A DNA stretch of 24,725 nt from Alistipes sp. (GCA_029051915.1 JAIDKM010000306.1:1-24725), one strand, 5' to 3'; shown: positions 7,817 to 15,155, counted from the first letter of the stretch. Notes: generated by a model not told the origin, from the sequence alone. Numbers and translations are program-made.

Positions 7817-7969
7817 TCAATGTTCATATACAAAATCTGTTGTTTGTAAATGTGATGGCCGCTGTTGTATCTCTGCCGTTTGTTCAAAGTGTTTCATCTG
7901 CTCGTCGGATTCCGGAAATAAAAATCCGTTGGCTCTAAGGGCGTCATCAAGCCAGTCTTCGAAGTCCAT
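7817..7969 (-). CDS. Small acidic phage protein, 50 aa
   Basis: A 50-residue frame from ATG 7969 to TGA 7817 begins MDFEDWLDDALRANGFLFPE and continues with an acidic helix (SDEQMKHFEQTAEIQQ). It begins 14 bases after the stop of the 104-aa-frame gene upstream and its stop overlaps a possible early start of the next gene (ATGAACATTGA). Spacing, sense and amino-acid make-up agree with a real small phage gene. The function is unknown. Confidence 0.6.
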   Translation of the reverse strand: MDFEDWLDDALRANGFLFPESDEQMKHFEQTAEIQQRPSHLQTTDFVYEH

Positions 7970-7983
7970 GTTGCTCGTATTCG

Positions 7984-8277
7984 TTAATCGTTGTTGTCGG
8001 AGTTTATACGATTCGGCGATTCATTCGCAAGATGATTTTTGAACAAAGAAAGAATCGTAATAAGCGAGTTCACTTTCTCCAAAAATTCTTCATTTGTGTC
8101 CACATGTGAGCGATGTAGCCGAACTTTATTGTGGCAATCAGCTATTTCAACAAATGTACAGTAGCAACTCCCTTCCGTACCTTCAAACACCCCATCATAG
8201 CACACGATACTGCCCGTAGAGGAGGATGTTTGGCTATTGAGCCACTTTTCAGATTTAAAGTAGGTCTTTGTTTTCAT
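7984..8277 (-). CDS. Hypothetical phage protein, 97 aa
   Basis: It starts MKTKTYFKSEKWLNSQ at ATG 8277; a TTG eight codons earlier is less likely. The gene overlaps the 3' end of the methyltransferase gene by 23 bases. The centre has a Cys-containing beta-type stretch (IVCYDGVFEGTEGSCYC), with a helical second half and a polar Asn-rich tail. Its codons are more AT-rich than the flanking genes, suggesting recent acquisition. No family was recognised. Confidence 0.65.
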   Translation of the reverse strand: MKTKTYFKSEKWLNSQTSSSTGSIVCYDGVFEGTEGSCYCTFVEIADCHNKVRLHRSHVDTNEEFLEKVNSLITILSLFKNHLANESPNRINSDNND

Positions 8278-9103
8278 ATTTGTTAATAGTTTCTGCAATC
8301 TGGTAGAACACCTGCGGGACTATCGCGTTTCCGTAGGCTTTGATGGACTGACGGCGCCATGCAGGAAAGGTGATACCGTCCAGTTCGGCGGGAAGCCCAT
8401 CATCTCCGCTACGAACAGGGGATTGAGTTGGATATTCTTTCCAGAACTCCGTGCCATTCGGTGATTCAGTGAGTTCATTCTCAGAGAATCTATTTTCGCA
8501 TCTGCGTACACGGCCGCTGTCCCCGTATGGAAGTCCGAGGCACGAGGTGTCGGTAGCAGCTTCAGGGCTATCGGCCGGCTCTTGCCGTTCTCGCAGACTT
8601 TCAGACCCTGCGTCTGAACGGTGGGCAACAATCCACACTCGGTCGCGCCGGTGTGGAGCGCCGACGGCACAAGCTGGAAGTACAAACGGCTGGACTTCGT
8701 AGCCGAGAGCTTCCAGGTCAGCGAACACCGTGTCGAGAACCATGCCCTCCGACCAATTAACGAATCCGCGAACGTTCTCGCCCACGACCCAGCGGGGACG
8801 AATTTCGCGAATTGCTCGCAGCATCTCCGGCCAGAGGTAGCGGTCATCGTCCGTTCCCTTTCGCTTGCCGGCGACGCTGAACGGCTGGCAGGGGAAGCCC
8901 CCGGTGAGGACGTCGATGCGCCCTCGCCAAACGGTAAAATCAGTTGTTCGGATGTCTTCATACTGAACTGCATTCGGAAAGTGATACGCCAGGACGGGGC
9001 GGCAAAACGGGTCAATCTCGCAGTTGAACATATTCGTCCACCCTGCCCACTCGGCTGCGAGGTCGAAGCCGCCGATACCGCTGAATAGTGAAGCGTGTGT
9101 CAT
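8255..9103 (-). CDS. DNA (cytosine-5) methyltransferase, phage orphan
   Basis: This 282-residue Dcm-type enzyme transfers methyl from SAM to C5 of cytosine in DNA. Visible motifs, in order: motif I (residues 5-13, LFSGIGGFD), motif IV with the catalytic Cys (GGFPCQPFS, Cys 72), motif VI (GENVRGF, 108-114), motif VIII (HRRDRVWIVA, 151-160) and motifs IX/X near the end (SIKAYGNAIVPQVFYQIAETI). The target-recognition region between VIII and IX is short. No restriction enzyme gene is adjacent, so it probably protects phage DNA from host restriction. A long second frame is open within it (8320-8847). It overlaps the downstream gene by 23 bases and follows a DUF551-like gene by 3 bases. Confidence 0.95.
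   Translation of the reverse strand: MTHASLFSGIGGFDLAAEWAGWTNMFNCEIDPFCRPVLAYHFPNAVQYEDIRTTDFTVWRGRIDVLTGGFPCQPFSVAGKRKGTDDDRYLWPEMLRAIREIRPRWVVGENVRGFVNWSEGMVLDTVFADLEALGYEVQPFVLPACAVGAPHRRDRVWIVAHRSDAGSESLRERQEPADSPEAATDTSCLGLPYGDSGRVRRCENRFSENELTESPNGTEFWKEYPTQSPVRSGDDGLPAELDGITFPAWRRQSIKAYGNAIVPQVFYQIAETINKYENKDLL
8320..8847 (-). CDS. Candidate nested gene in +1 frame of the methyltransferase
   Basis: A 175-codon frame from ATG 8847 lies entirely inside the methyltransferase gene, shifted +1. An even longer version starts at ATG 9015. The protein starts MTATSGRRCCEQF, then RCSLTWKLSATKSSRLYFQL, then LLPTVQ and LLPTPRASD, and ends with LNPLFVAEMMGFPPNWT. This order (M.dTSG..C, W..GS, LTWK, LLPTP, LNP.FVE.MMGFP..WT) is what I recall from independent phage proteins often annotated as C5-methyltransferase-associated or hypothetical. 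The frame may therefore be genuinely translated, or it may reflect an old frameshifted methyltransferase tail. Which one cannot be decided here. Confidence 0.45.
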   Translation of the reverse strand: MTATSGRRCCEQFAKFVPAGSWARTFADSLIGRRAWFSTRCSLTWKLSATKSSRLYFQLVPSALHTGATECGLLPTVQTQGLKVCENGKSRPIALKLLPTPRASDFHTGTAAVYADAKIDSLRMNSLNHRMARSSGKNIQLNPLFVAEMMGFPPNWTVSPFLHGAVSPSKPTETR

Positions 9104-9106
9104 GGC

Positions 9107-9412
9107 CTATTCGCGTATGTATCGCCACCCGATAATCTTTTCTCGGGCGGCGAGGTAGTTTACAATCCATTGGCCATCCTCGTCAAGCCACCCGACACGA
9201 TAAATTGTAACGCCGGATCCAATCCTCATTTTCAGCAACACGTCTACATACAGTTCCGGAGGCTCTATTTGCGCGTCATGCCACCTCGTCAGCTCCTCAC
9301 GCATCCATTCGGCACCTGCCTTGAAACCGTCGCGCTTGTCGTCGTTCATGACAGCGAATCCGTCGTCGTTTTCCATGCCGAACAGGTCGGCCTTCTTGTC
9401 AATATCGATCAT
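9107..9412 (-). CDS. DUF551-like small phage protein (second copy)
   Basis: This 101-residue protein opens MIDIDKKADLFGMENDDG. The second half carries RWHDAQIEPPELYVDVLLK, then YRVGWLDEDGQW, then REKIIGWRYIRE at the C-terminus. That is the DUF551 layout (W.D...P.....VLv.......G......I..W.y). Function unknown. It is related in its ending to the protein at 6627-6929. It sits 8 bases after the ASCH-like gene and 3 bases before the methyltransferase. Confidence 0.75.
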   Translation of the reverse strand: MIDIDKKADLFGMENDDGFAVMNDDKRDGFKAGAEWMREELTRWHDAQIEPPELYVDVLLKMRIGSGVTIYRVGWLDEDGQWIVNYLAAREKIIGWRYIRE

Positions 9413-9420
9413 CTCGTTGG

Positions 9421-10029
9421 TTATTTAATCAATTCATATTCGTATGCCACGACCCACGGATTGCTGGCCCACGTGCCGCGGCCGGAAACCTTGTCGATCA
9501 AGGCTGAAAAGGCTTCGCGAGGTGTGTCACGCAATATGTCTCCTACGACATAGTGAATCGGGTGGATAGGGAAATCGACCGGGAAATTGGGGACGAATTT
9601 CCTAATACCCTCCTTGATGCAATCCTCGTCCGATATATCTTGCAGGCGCTCGGCCCGTTTGCCCGTAATGCGGATGCGGTGCGGCATAAGCTCGGCTTTA
9701 ACGAACATCTTGTTGCGCCAGCCGGCTGTATTGCTAAGGACTACGTAGAGGCCGTCGTATCGGCTTGTTTTGCAAATCTCATCATGTATTCTTTCATAGT
9801 TTTGCGCCACGGCGACCACCTCGCCGACCTTATAACGAGTGGCGAAACGGACATCTTCCGCCGAATCGAAGTGCGCAACTACATCGTCGCCATCCATGTA
9901 GACGTCGTCTGCTTCATTCAGCACTTGCTGCTCCTCGTCGGTGAACTCGGCCCGCCGTGTGTTCTTCTTGCGCCCCTCGATAGTCGCCTGCGTCAACCCG
10001 TAGGCGTCGTTGAACATGATCTTTTTCAT
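9421..10029 (-). CDS. ASCH/PUA-like domain phage protein
   Basis: A protein of 202 residues. It opens KKIMFNDAYGLTQATIEGRK with TRR soon after, followed by a strand YKVGEVVAVAQNY, a central RIRITGKRAERLQDISDEDCIKEGI (about 117-141), and the closing NPWVVAYEYELIK. These are the usual landmarks of phage ASCH/PUA-like proteins ('LF......vl.GrKT.TRR', 'itd.raErlqdIsdeda..EGi', 'NPwvwvieFe'). Such proteins are thought to bind RNA or modified nucleotides; the role in phage is not established. Eight bases separate it from the PAPS-reductase-family gene. Confidence 0.85.
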   Translation of the reverse strand: MKKIMFNDAYGLTQATIEGRKKNTRRAEFTDEEQQVLNEADDVYMDGDDVVAHFDSAEDVRFATRYKVGEVVAVAQNYERIHDEICKTSRYDGLYVVLSNTAGWRNKMFVKAELMPHRIRITGKRAERLQDISDEDCIKEGIRKFVPNFPVDFPIHPIHYVVGDILRDTPREAFSALIDKVSGRGTWASNPWVVAYEYELIK

Positions 10030-10036
10030 AGATTAT

Positions 10037-10972
10037 TCAGAATAGTTCTCGTTGTTCATCCGGCAGCGCCACACCCATGCTTCGCAGCGCGTGGCGTAAC
10101 GTGTAGCCGTTGTTAGTATAGTTCATCGCCATGCAGTAGAGCTTAGGATAGCGATTGTAGAGCACCCGGAAACGTCCGGCGTTGAACTGCGCCCCGAACC
10201 CGCAGAAGACGCACCCTGTTCGCTCAATACCCTCGACGTCGTATATCTCGCAGTAGGAAACATCGTATCGGCGTATGTACTCCCAGCAGTCGGCGCCCGT
10301 CCATATCGAAAGCGGCGCACTATGCACTTTCCGCGGATCGCCGTCGAAGACGTTGCAGCCGCCGCGGCGGATGTACTGACTTTGCCGTAGCTTGCTTTCC
10401 CCCGCAAGCGTTCCCACCATTGCGAGGCTTCGGGTCTCCGTGTTGTAGTTGCGAAAGGGGCGCTTCTTCAATATCTCGCAGCACTTCTCCGAAGTCATGT
10501 AGGGTTCATTGACCAAGTAGCTCCAGCGTGTAGCCAGTACGCCGGCCCGGCGTACTCCGTCCCCGTAAAGCCGATAGTTGCGCAGCTTATCGCTTTCAGT
10601 CGTTCGGATTTGCCGAACGGCTTGCGCCGCTTCCTTACTGACCAGCGGAAATCCGTATTGCTCCATGACCTGCCGCGGCGTCAGCGCCGGGTGGATGATA
10701 TCCACGTTCGACGTCTGCCGCACGAAGCGCACGATTTCGGGAAACTCATTGCCAGTCGAACAGAACACGCCTTTGAGGTCTTGGCCGAATACCCTGCGAG
10801 CGAGGTGCAGCAGCACGGTGGAGTTCAGCCCACCAGAAAATGACACGTAGGGATTGCGCCCGTGCTCCCGACAGTATGCGAGGAAAGCATCGATAGCGCC
10901 AACGGTGTGGTCGATCTTCTTCTCCAGCGGCCACGCCTGACGCTCTCGGAGAATTTCGAGGGTCATCTTCAT
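10037..10972 (-). CDS. PAPS reductase/ATP-PPase superfamily phage protein
   Basis: The protein is 311 residues. The PP-loop is SFSGGLNST (44-52), where the family usually has SGGKDS; the Asp is Asn here. It is followed by GVFCSTGNEFPEIVRF (about 68-83), EKCCEILKKRPF (about 162-173), PLSIWTGADCWEYI and a Cys pair in TGCVFCGFG. This is the layout of phage and DndC-like members of the phosphoadenosine-phosphosulfate reductase family. These activate a substrate with ATP and may act in nucleic-acid or nucleotide modification; true sulfate reduction is unlikely. It begins with ATGA overlap to the preceding small gene. Confidence 0.9.
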   Translation of the reverse strand: MKMTLEILRERQAWPLEKKIDHTVGAIDAFLAYCREHGRNPYVSFSGGLNSTVLLHLARRVFGQDLKGVFCSTGNEFPEIVRFVRQTSNVDIIHPALTPRQVMEQYGFPLVSKEAAQAVRQIRTTESDKLRNYRLYGDGVRRAGVLATRWSYLVNEPYMTSEKCCEILKKRPFRNYNTETRSLAMVGTLAGESKLRQSQYIRRGGCNVFDGDPRKVHSAPLSIWTGADCWEYIRRYDVSYCEIYDVEGIERTGCVFCGFGAQFNAGRFRVLYNRYPKLYCMAMNYTNNGYTLRHALRSMGVALPDEQRELF

Positions 10973-11166
10973 GCCTGCGTCTTGTTGAAGTTCAGTTCCG
11001 GATTCCGCCGCGCATCCAGTATGCGATGGACACGCTCGATCTCCTCGTCTACCGCTCGCTCCAGCCGCTTGCTGTCCCGAAGCGCGGCTCCCGATCGGGT
11101 GCGGAAATACTCCCGCTGCGAAGCCCGCATCCGCTCGACCGTCTGGAAAAACTCCTTGCTGTTCAT
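10969..11166 (-). CDS. Small charged helical phage protein, 65 aa
   Basis: The ATG at 11166 overlaps the stop of the replication-protein gene (ATGA), and its TGA overlaps the next start (ATGA). It begins MNSKEFFQTVERMRASQREY and is almost entirely predicted helix, rich in Arg and Glu (LERAVDEEIERVHRILDARR), consistent with a coiled coil. Perfect overlap coupling on both sides is strong evidence that this short frame is translated. Function unknown. Confidence 0.8.
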   Translation of the reverse strand: MNSKEFFQTVERMRASQREYFRTRSGAALRDSKRLERAVDEEIERVHRILDARRNPELNFNKTQA

Positions 11167-12017
11167 CGTCTCGGTATTCGATAGTTCACGTTCTTGTCGG
11201 GGCCGTAGAGTTGTTTCAGAGCGGCGTGCATCGCCGGTCGTCGGCCGTCCGTTTCGAGGAAATCCCGCAGGGCAATGTCTCCGGACGTGATGTAGATGTT
11301 CGGGCCCTCGACGTGCAGACCTCGGAACTGCGTCAACATCACCGTGGCGTCGCAATCGGGGTCGGCCTCCTTGACCGCTTCGTGGACGGTGAACCACGCG
11401 TCGCGGATCGGCTTCGGCACTTTCTCGGCGTCCTTGGCGGGCGACCACGTTCGCAGCGCCGCGGCCCTGTTGCGGATAGCGTTGCCGTGGGCATCTACCC
11501 ACCCGCACTTCTCGTAGTGATTGATGAAGCGCTCGAGCTCTGCCTGCGGACGAAGGATTTGTTTTTCGAAAAACAAAATTTTCAAAAATTCCTCTCTCTC
11601 TCTGGCGCCCGCGGCCGCATCTCTCACAGAGAGAGATTCAGAATCAAGATCAGATTCATAATCATATTCAACAGGGTTTTCAGAATAACCGTTCGCTTTT
11701 CCGTTTAACCGATCGCTTTTTTCGGAAACCGTTCGGTTTTTTTCTGAAGCGTTCGGTTTCCGCGGACGGCCGCCGAGGCGACCGTTCTCTTGATTCTTCG
11801 CGCACTCAGCCTGATACTTCTCTGCATTCGCGTCCAGCGACGTTTTGATGAAGCCGAAACACATCCGGGTAACATCATCCATATCGGGCAGTTCTTCGCC
11901 CGCAGAATAGGCGAATATGGCCGTCAGCAGGTCGCCCCGCTGTTCCCGGCTAAGCATCTTGATTTGCGGAAAGAAGTCGCGTCGCAGTATGAAAGTGTCT
12001 TTGTCTTTTTTCTTCAT
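11163..12017 (-). CDS. DUF6291-type phage replication protein
   Basis: This is a 284-residue protein. The N-terminal domain (1-80) begins MKKKDKDTFILRRDFFPQIK and includes LLTAIFAYSAGEELPD and MCFGFIKTSLDANAEKY, typical of DUF6291 domains. It is followed by the hallmark NGRLGGRPRK (about 78-87), a low-complexity Ser/Asn/Lys linker (about 88-135), and a helical C-terminal domain with NHYEKCGWVDAHGNAI and AALRTW, like DnaD/replication-initiator helper proteins. Likely to act in phage replication initiation or helicase loading. The linker is more AT-rich than the rest. It is coupled by ATGA to genes on both sides. Confidence 0.8.
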   Translation of the reverse strand: MKKKDKDTFILRRDFFPQIKMLSREQRGDLLTAIFAYSAGEELPDMDDVTRMCFGFIKTSLDANAEKYQAECAKNQENGRLGGRPRKPNASEKNRTVSEKSDRLNGKANGYSENPVEYDYESDLDSESLSVRDAAAGAREREEFLKILFFEKQILRPQAELERFINHYEKCGWVDAHGNAIRNRAAALRTWSPAKDAEKVPKPIRDAWFTVHEAVKEADPDCDATVMLTQFRGLHVEGPNIYITSGDIALRDFLETDGRRPAMHAALKQLYGPDKNVNYRIPRR

Positions 12018-12280
12018 GATCTATGATGCTGCTTCTGATGGCAGCGGCTGCATAGGGTGATTAACAGGTCGAGGTGCTCGGCCTCACGGCCGACGATCGA
12101 CTGGCCGTTCTCGTCGTGATAGCTGAGGTGATGGACTTCCAGTTCGACGCGCGAGCCGCACAGGCGGCAGCGGTGTCCGTCGTGCATCCGTACCTGCCGG
12201 GCTACGCCCTCCCAGTAGGGAGAGCGCAGCGTCAGCCGGTAGTTGGAGGGGCGGCCCCGTCTATGCTTCAGCCTCGACAT
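12014..12280 (-). CDS. HNH endonuclease-like protein
   Basis: From ATG 12280 (MSRLKHRRGRPSNYRL) the protein is 88 residues; the frame extends to 12349 but that part overlaps the end of the upstream gene in another frame. A zinc-finger HNH core is visible: CRLC (38-41), LEVHHLSYHDENG (47-59), LITLCSRCHQKQHH (72-86). The HH pair and the two CxxC pairs match HNH nucleases. It could nick DNA in recombination or packaging; small HNH proteins in this place are common in phages. It overlaps the coiled-coil gene by 20 bases. Confidence 0.85.
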   Translation of the reverse strand: MSRLKHRRGRPSNYRLTLRSPYWEGVARQVRMHDGHRCRLCGSRVELEVHHLSYHDENGQSIVGREAEHLDLLITLCSRCHQKQHHRS

Positions 12281-13040
12281 CCTCGGGGGATTTGTAGACG
12301 AAGACCAAATCGACGCCCTTTTCGAGAAGGAGACGGAGGGCATCTTCATCGAGTACCTTATCGCGTACGATTATGTCTTCCGTTCCCGGTAAAACCACAT
12401 CGGCGGCCAGCGTGCGACCGATCAGCTCCTCTGCCATGTCCGTGCTGACCTCCATCTCCTCGAAGTTGCCCTCGGGGCTGAAATCGGCGCCGAACATCTG
12501 CAGGAACACTTGCTGATTGGCCGTTTGCCGGGTGAAGATATTACCCTCGTCCTCCGCGGGGATGCGAGCTACTTTCGCAAGGACGAAGCGGCCGCCGCTG
12601 TAGGTGTAGTGCAGGTAGTGCCCATCCACGGCCATGCGGAAGGAACGCGCGGCGTCGAGCTCCTCGCTCGTCGTTCCTGCCTTGATCGTCTGGATGCAGT
12701 CGTTCACGTGCTGCGTGATGCTCTGAAGCACCTCCTTCTGCGCCTTGATCTTCTCCTCGATACGGGCCTTCTCGCTCAACAGGTCGGCGAGCTTCTGCTG
12801 CTCCTCGGGTCGGACGTTCTCCAGCAGGTCGGTGTACTCGCCGCGCACGTTCACGATCTCGGTCTCGTCGAGCTCCCGGACGACGGTGCTGCTCGTAGGT
12901 TCGGCGATCAGCTCCTCCATCGCGGCCTTGACGGCCTCCTCCTCGGTTTCGCCCCCGAAGCTCAGTTCCCGGGGGAAGGTGCTGAACTCCTCGGGAATCA
13001 GGTACTGCGGATTCTCGGGTCGATACTTCTGTTCTGTCAT
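12261..13040 (-). CDS. Coiled-coil phage protein in the recombination block
   Basis: The 259-residue acidic protein opens MTEQKYRPENPQYLIPEE. Residues about 75-115 form a strongly charged coiled coil (EEQQKLADLLSEKARIEEKI). A beta-containing part (HYLHYTYSGGRFVLAK) and an acidic C-terminus with VDLVFVYKSPEDVEAEA follow. No enzymatic motif is visible. Its placement between the NinG-like and HNH genes, coupled by ATGA to the former, suggests a role in phage DNA metabolism, but the family is not recognised. Confidence 0.75.
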   Translation of the reverse strand: MTEQKYRPENPQYLIPEEFSTFPRELSFGGETEEEAVKAAMEELIAEPTSSTVVRELDETEIVNVRGEYTDLLENVRPEEQQKLADLLSEKARIEEKIKAQKEVLQSITQHVNDCIQTIKAGTTSEELDAARSFRMAVDGHYLHYTYSGGRFVLAKVARIPAEDEGNIFTRQTANQQVFLQMFGADFSPEGNFEEMEVSTDMAEELIGRTLAADVVLPGTEDIIVRDKVLDEDALRLLLEKGVDLVFVYKSPEDVEAEA

Positions 13041-13408
13041 AATTGGTCGGTTTGTTTTTTGAAAAAATCGGTTAATGTTCGATAGTCGTTGTCGGTGAGC
13101 TTCACCGTCTGCCTACTCTTCTGCGTGAGCTGCTCGATGATCCCCGGGCCGTAGCGCTCGATCAGCCCGCGGCGGTAACCGGCGGCGTTCCCGTCCTTCA
13201 TGCGGTTGCACTCCCGGCACTGGGCGTGCACGTTGCGGATGTTCCATCGTGTGGCCGTATGCGTCCGGGGGATGAAGTGGCCCGCATCGCACGTCGAGAC
13301 GGTGATCGGGCGGCCGCAACTGATGCAGCGTCCCATGCCGCCGTGGCAGTCCCGCAGCCTGACGTAGCGGCTGAAGACCCGGTCGAGGGTATCGCGCGCG
13401 CTGCTCAT
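13037..13408 (-). CDS. ninG: NinG/Rap-like recombination endonuclease
   Basis: A 123-residue protein. The Cys/His pattern is CISC (28-31), then CDAGHFIPR (40-48), RWN (54-56) and NVHAQCRECNRMKDG (59-73). This is the pattern of lambda NinG (Rap), a structure-specific endonuclease acting on recombination intermediates. It is shorter than lambda NinG, lacking much of its N-terminus, as is usual in Bacteroidales phages. It lies between the RecE-like nuclease (4-base overlap) and the coiled-coil gene (ATGA). Confidence 0.9.
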   Translation of the reverse strand: MSSARDTLDRVFSRYVRLRDCHGGMGRCISCGRPITVSTCDAGHFIPRTHTATRWNIRNVHAQCRECNRMKDGNAAGYRRGLIERYGPGIIEQLTQKSRQTVKLTDNDYRTLTDFFKKQTDQL

Positions 13409-14565
13409 GCCTCGGGAAGGTATTGAGGCAGCAACTCGGCCTTGATGTAACCGGGCAACTTAGCCTGAATGATACCGTAGGCCCCCGTCTCGGCCTTTGC
13501 GTCGAAGCCGGGCCAGTGGTTGGCGGCGCGACACTGGGCAACGATGTCGAGGGCCTGCGCGTACTTGTATTTTCCGATCTGCAAGTCCTCGGCGTCCCAG
13601 TAGAGCACGGCGACCTGGTAGGGCATCACGGTCTGCGCCATGATCATGACCGTGCCGGTGAAGCGGCGTCCCGTGATCTCGGAGGCGACCTTCAGATACA
13701 TGCCCTCGGCAAGCTCGTAGCGGAACTTGGCGCAATCCCGCATAAAGGCCTCGACGGACGTAGCGCTGGTGGTCTTGACCGAGAGGATGGCGTTCATTCC
13801 GAAGTCCTCCTCCAGCAGCAGACCGTCGGGCCGGATCTTGACCTTCAGGCCCGTCGCAGCGTCGCGGCCGTACATGGAAGTCTCCGTCTTGACGAAGCGC
13901 ATCATCTGAGGGAGAATGCCGCCGCCGTAGGTATTGAACGAGACCTTCATCGCGCGGATGATCGCCGCATAGTCGGCCGGTATTGCGGTATAGCCGCGGG
14001 CTGCGGCCTCGGATTCGAGACCGTCGAGCAGCTCGCGCAACTCCGAGAGCTTCATGTCCTTGAAGATCGCCGTTTGCGGAATGGTCAACAGATCGGAATA
14101 GAACTCGATCAACGCACACACGCCCGCGATCTGCCCCCGGTTGGCTTTCGGCTCGACGATCACCCTCTCGAAGCGAGCGGGCTCCAAGATAGCCATATGC
14201 GCGAAGGAACCCAGCTCGAAGTGATCCGTATTGCGGGGCTTCAGATCCATGTTCCGGGCGACGAGGTAATGCCGCGGCGACTTCAAAGCCTCCTTCAAGA
14301 GCGAAGAACTCTCGCCCTCGTGATCGAGGTACTTCTCCATCCGGTCGTTAGCGACACGGCCCCGCACGCTTAGGGCGTAGTTGTGGACGCGGGCCGGCTT
14401 CTCGGGAAGCGTGCCGAGCCGGTGAACGAAGACCTCGAACGGCGTATAGTCCTCCCGGTCGAACTGCAACGGGGAGAGCTCGACCGCCGATGGCTCCGAG
14501 GTGGCAAGGGACTGCATATCCAATCCCTCGACATCCTCGGCCGATATGATATTCTGCAAGTCCAT
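13405..14565 (-). CDS. RecE/YqaJ-like PD-(D/E)XK exonuclease-family protein
   Basis: From ATG 14565 (MDLQNIISAEDVEGL) the protein is 386 residues; the frame extends further upstream but into another gene. SPRHYLVARN (96-105) and HFELGSFAHMAILEPARFE (115-133) resemble the N-terminal helix of exonuclease VIII/RecE-like proteins. The core shows RPDGLL (245-250) and ILSVKTT (260-266) followed by KFRYELAEGMY (280-290). In most PD-(D/E)XK members the third position before K is Asp or Glu (LKTT preceded by D); here it is Ser. It probably makes 3' overhangs for phage recombination with its neighbours, if still active. Confidence 0.8.
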   Translation of the reverse strand: MDLQNIISAEDVEGLDMQSLATSEPSAVELSPLQFDREDYTPFEVFVHRLGTLPEKPARVHNYALSVRGRVANDRMEKYLDHEGESSSLLKEALKSPRHYLVARNMDLKPRNTDHFELGSFAHMAILEPARFERVIVEPKANRGQIAGVCALIEFYSDLLTIPQTAIFKDMKLSELRELLDGLESEAAARGYTAIPADYAAIIRAMKVSFNTYGGGILPQMMRFVKTETSMYGRDAATGLKVKIRPDGLLLEEDFGMNAILSVKTTSATSVEAFMRDCAKFRYELAEGMYLKVASEITGRRFTGTVMIMAQTVMPYQVAVLYWDAEDLQIGKYKYAQALDIVAQCRAANHWPGFDAKAETGAYGIIQAKLPGYIKAELLPQYLPEA

Positions 14566-14963
14566 TATTGGGCAGCGACCAACGTTCGGACTTCGAAAAT
14601 CATCGTCGAGCCATCCGAAGACTTGTTCGCCTTCTTCTCCTTGTACGTGATGGCGACCGGCGTGCGAGAATCGAGGTTGCGGACGGCTTCGACCAGCAGC
14701 TTCTGGCCAGCGATGAAGCACTCGCTTTCCGAAACGAAGACGCCGCACGTTACCAACTCGCCGTCGTCGTTGGGAATCTCCTTGATACCCATGAAAAAGG
14801 CACGGACTTCCTGCCCTTTGATCGCAGCCCAGTCGTCCGCGTTCTTGTACTTCATGGTCAACGAGAAGTCCGGGCGCATCTCTTTGAGCTGGCCCAAACT
14901 CTTGGTATTGGGCATCACGAACGTTACCTCCGTCTGAGGTGCTTGTACTACTGATTTTTCCAT
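14565..14963 (-). CDS. Probable DNA-binding recombination partner (hypothetical)
   Basis: The protein has 132 residues and starts MEKSVVQAPQTEVTFVMPNT. It is beta-rich: SLTMKYKNADDW, VRAFFMGIKEIPNDDGE, TPVAITYKEKKAN and MIFEVRTL. The size and strand pattern could be an OB-type fold, and it is coupled directly to the exonuclease-like gene, where phages often place an ssDNA-binding or annealing protein. No annealase motif is visible, so the role is inference from position. It shares one base with the next start. Confidence 0.6.
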   Translation of the reverse strand: MEKSVVQAPQTEVTFVMPNTKSLGQLKEMRPDFSLTMKYKNADDWAAIKGQEVRAFFMGIKEIPNDDGELVTCGVFVSESECFIAGQKLLVEAVRNLDSRTPVAITYKEKKANKSSDGSTMIFEVRTLVAAQ

Positions 14964-15000
14964 AATCGATTGGTTTTATTGGTTAAAAACAGTTATTTAT

Positions 15001-15070
15001 TGATCCGCCCGGGCTCGAACCGGGACTTTCAGAACCAAAGTCTCACGTGCTGCCATTACACCACGGATCA
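15001..15070 (-). tRNA. tRNA-Gln (anticodon TTG)
   Basis: On the minus strand: a perfect 7-bp acceptor (TGATCCG/CGGATCA), D-arm GTGT...GCAC, an anticodon arm TGAGA-CTTTGGT-TCTGA with one G-G mismatch, and a T-arm CCCGG-TTCGAGC-CCGGG. Anticodon TTG reads CAA (Gln). Seventy nucleotides, no encoded CCA. It is phage-encoded, between the recombination block and a second tRNA-like gene. Confidence 0.85.
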
Positions 15071-15139
15071 ATAAACGCTGCCACGCCCACACTTACCCAC
15101 GCACTCTGCGTAGAGCTTCAGCGCTGGCAGCGCCTCCGG

Positions 15140-15155
15140 CCGCGAGCCATCGCGG
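15140..15155. other. Short hairpin between the two tRNA genes
   Basis: CCGCGA and TCGCGG pair perfectly around GCCA; the flanking bases allow a competing 6-bp pairing (15133-15138 with 15153-15158 region). The 150-base spacer (15071-15220) has other small stems (GCGCT/AGCGC, GGGC/GCCC at 15206-15217) and no convincing coding frame. These may be processing signals for the tRNA transcript. Confidence 0.4.
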
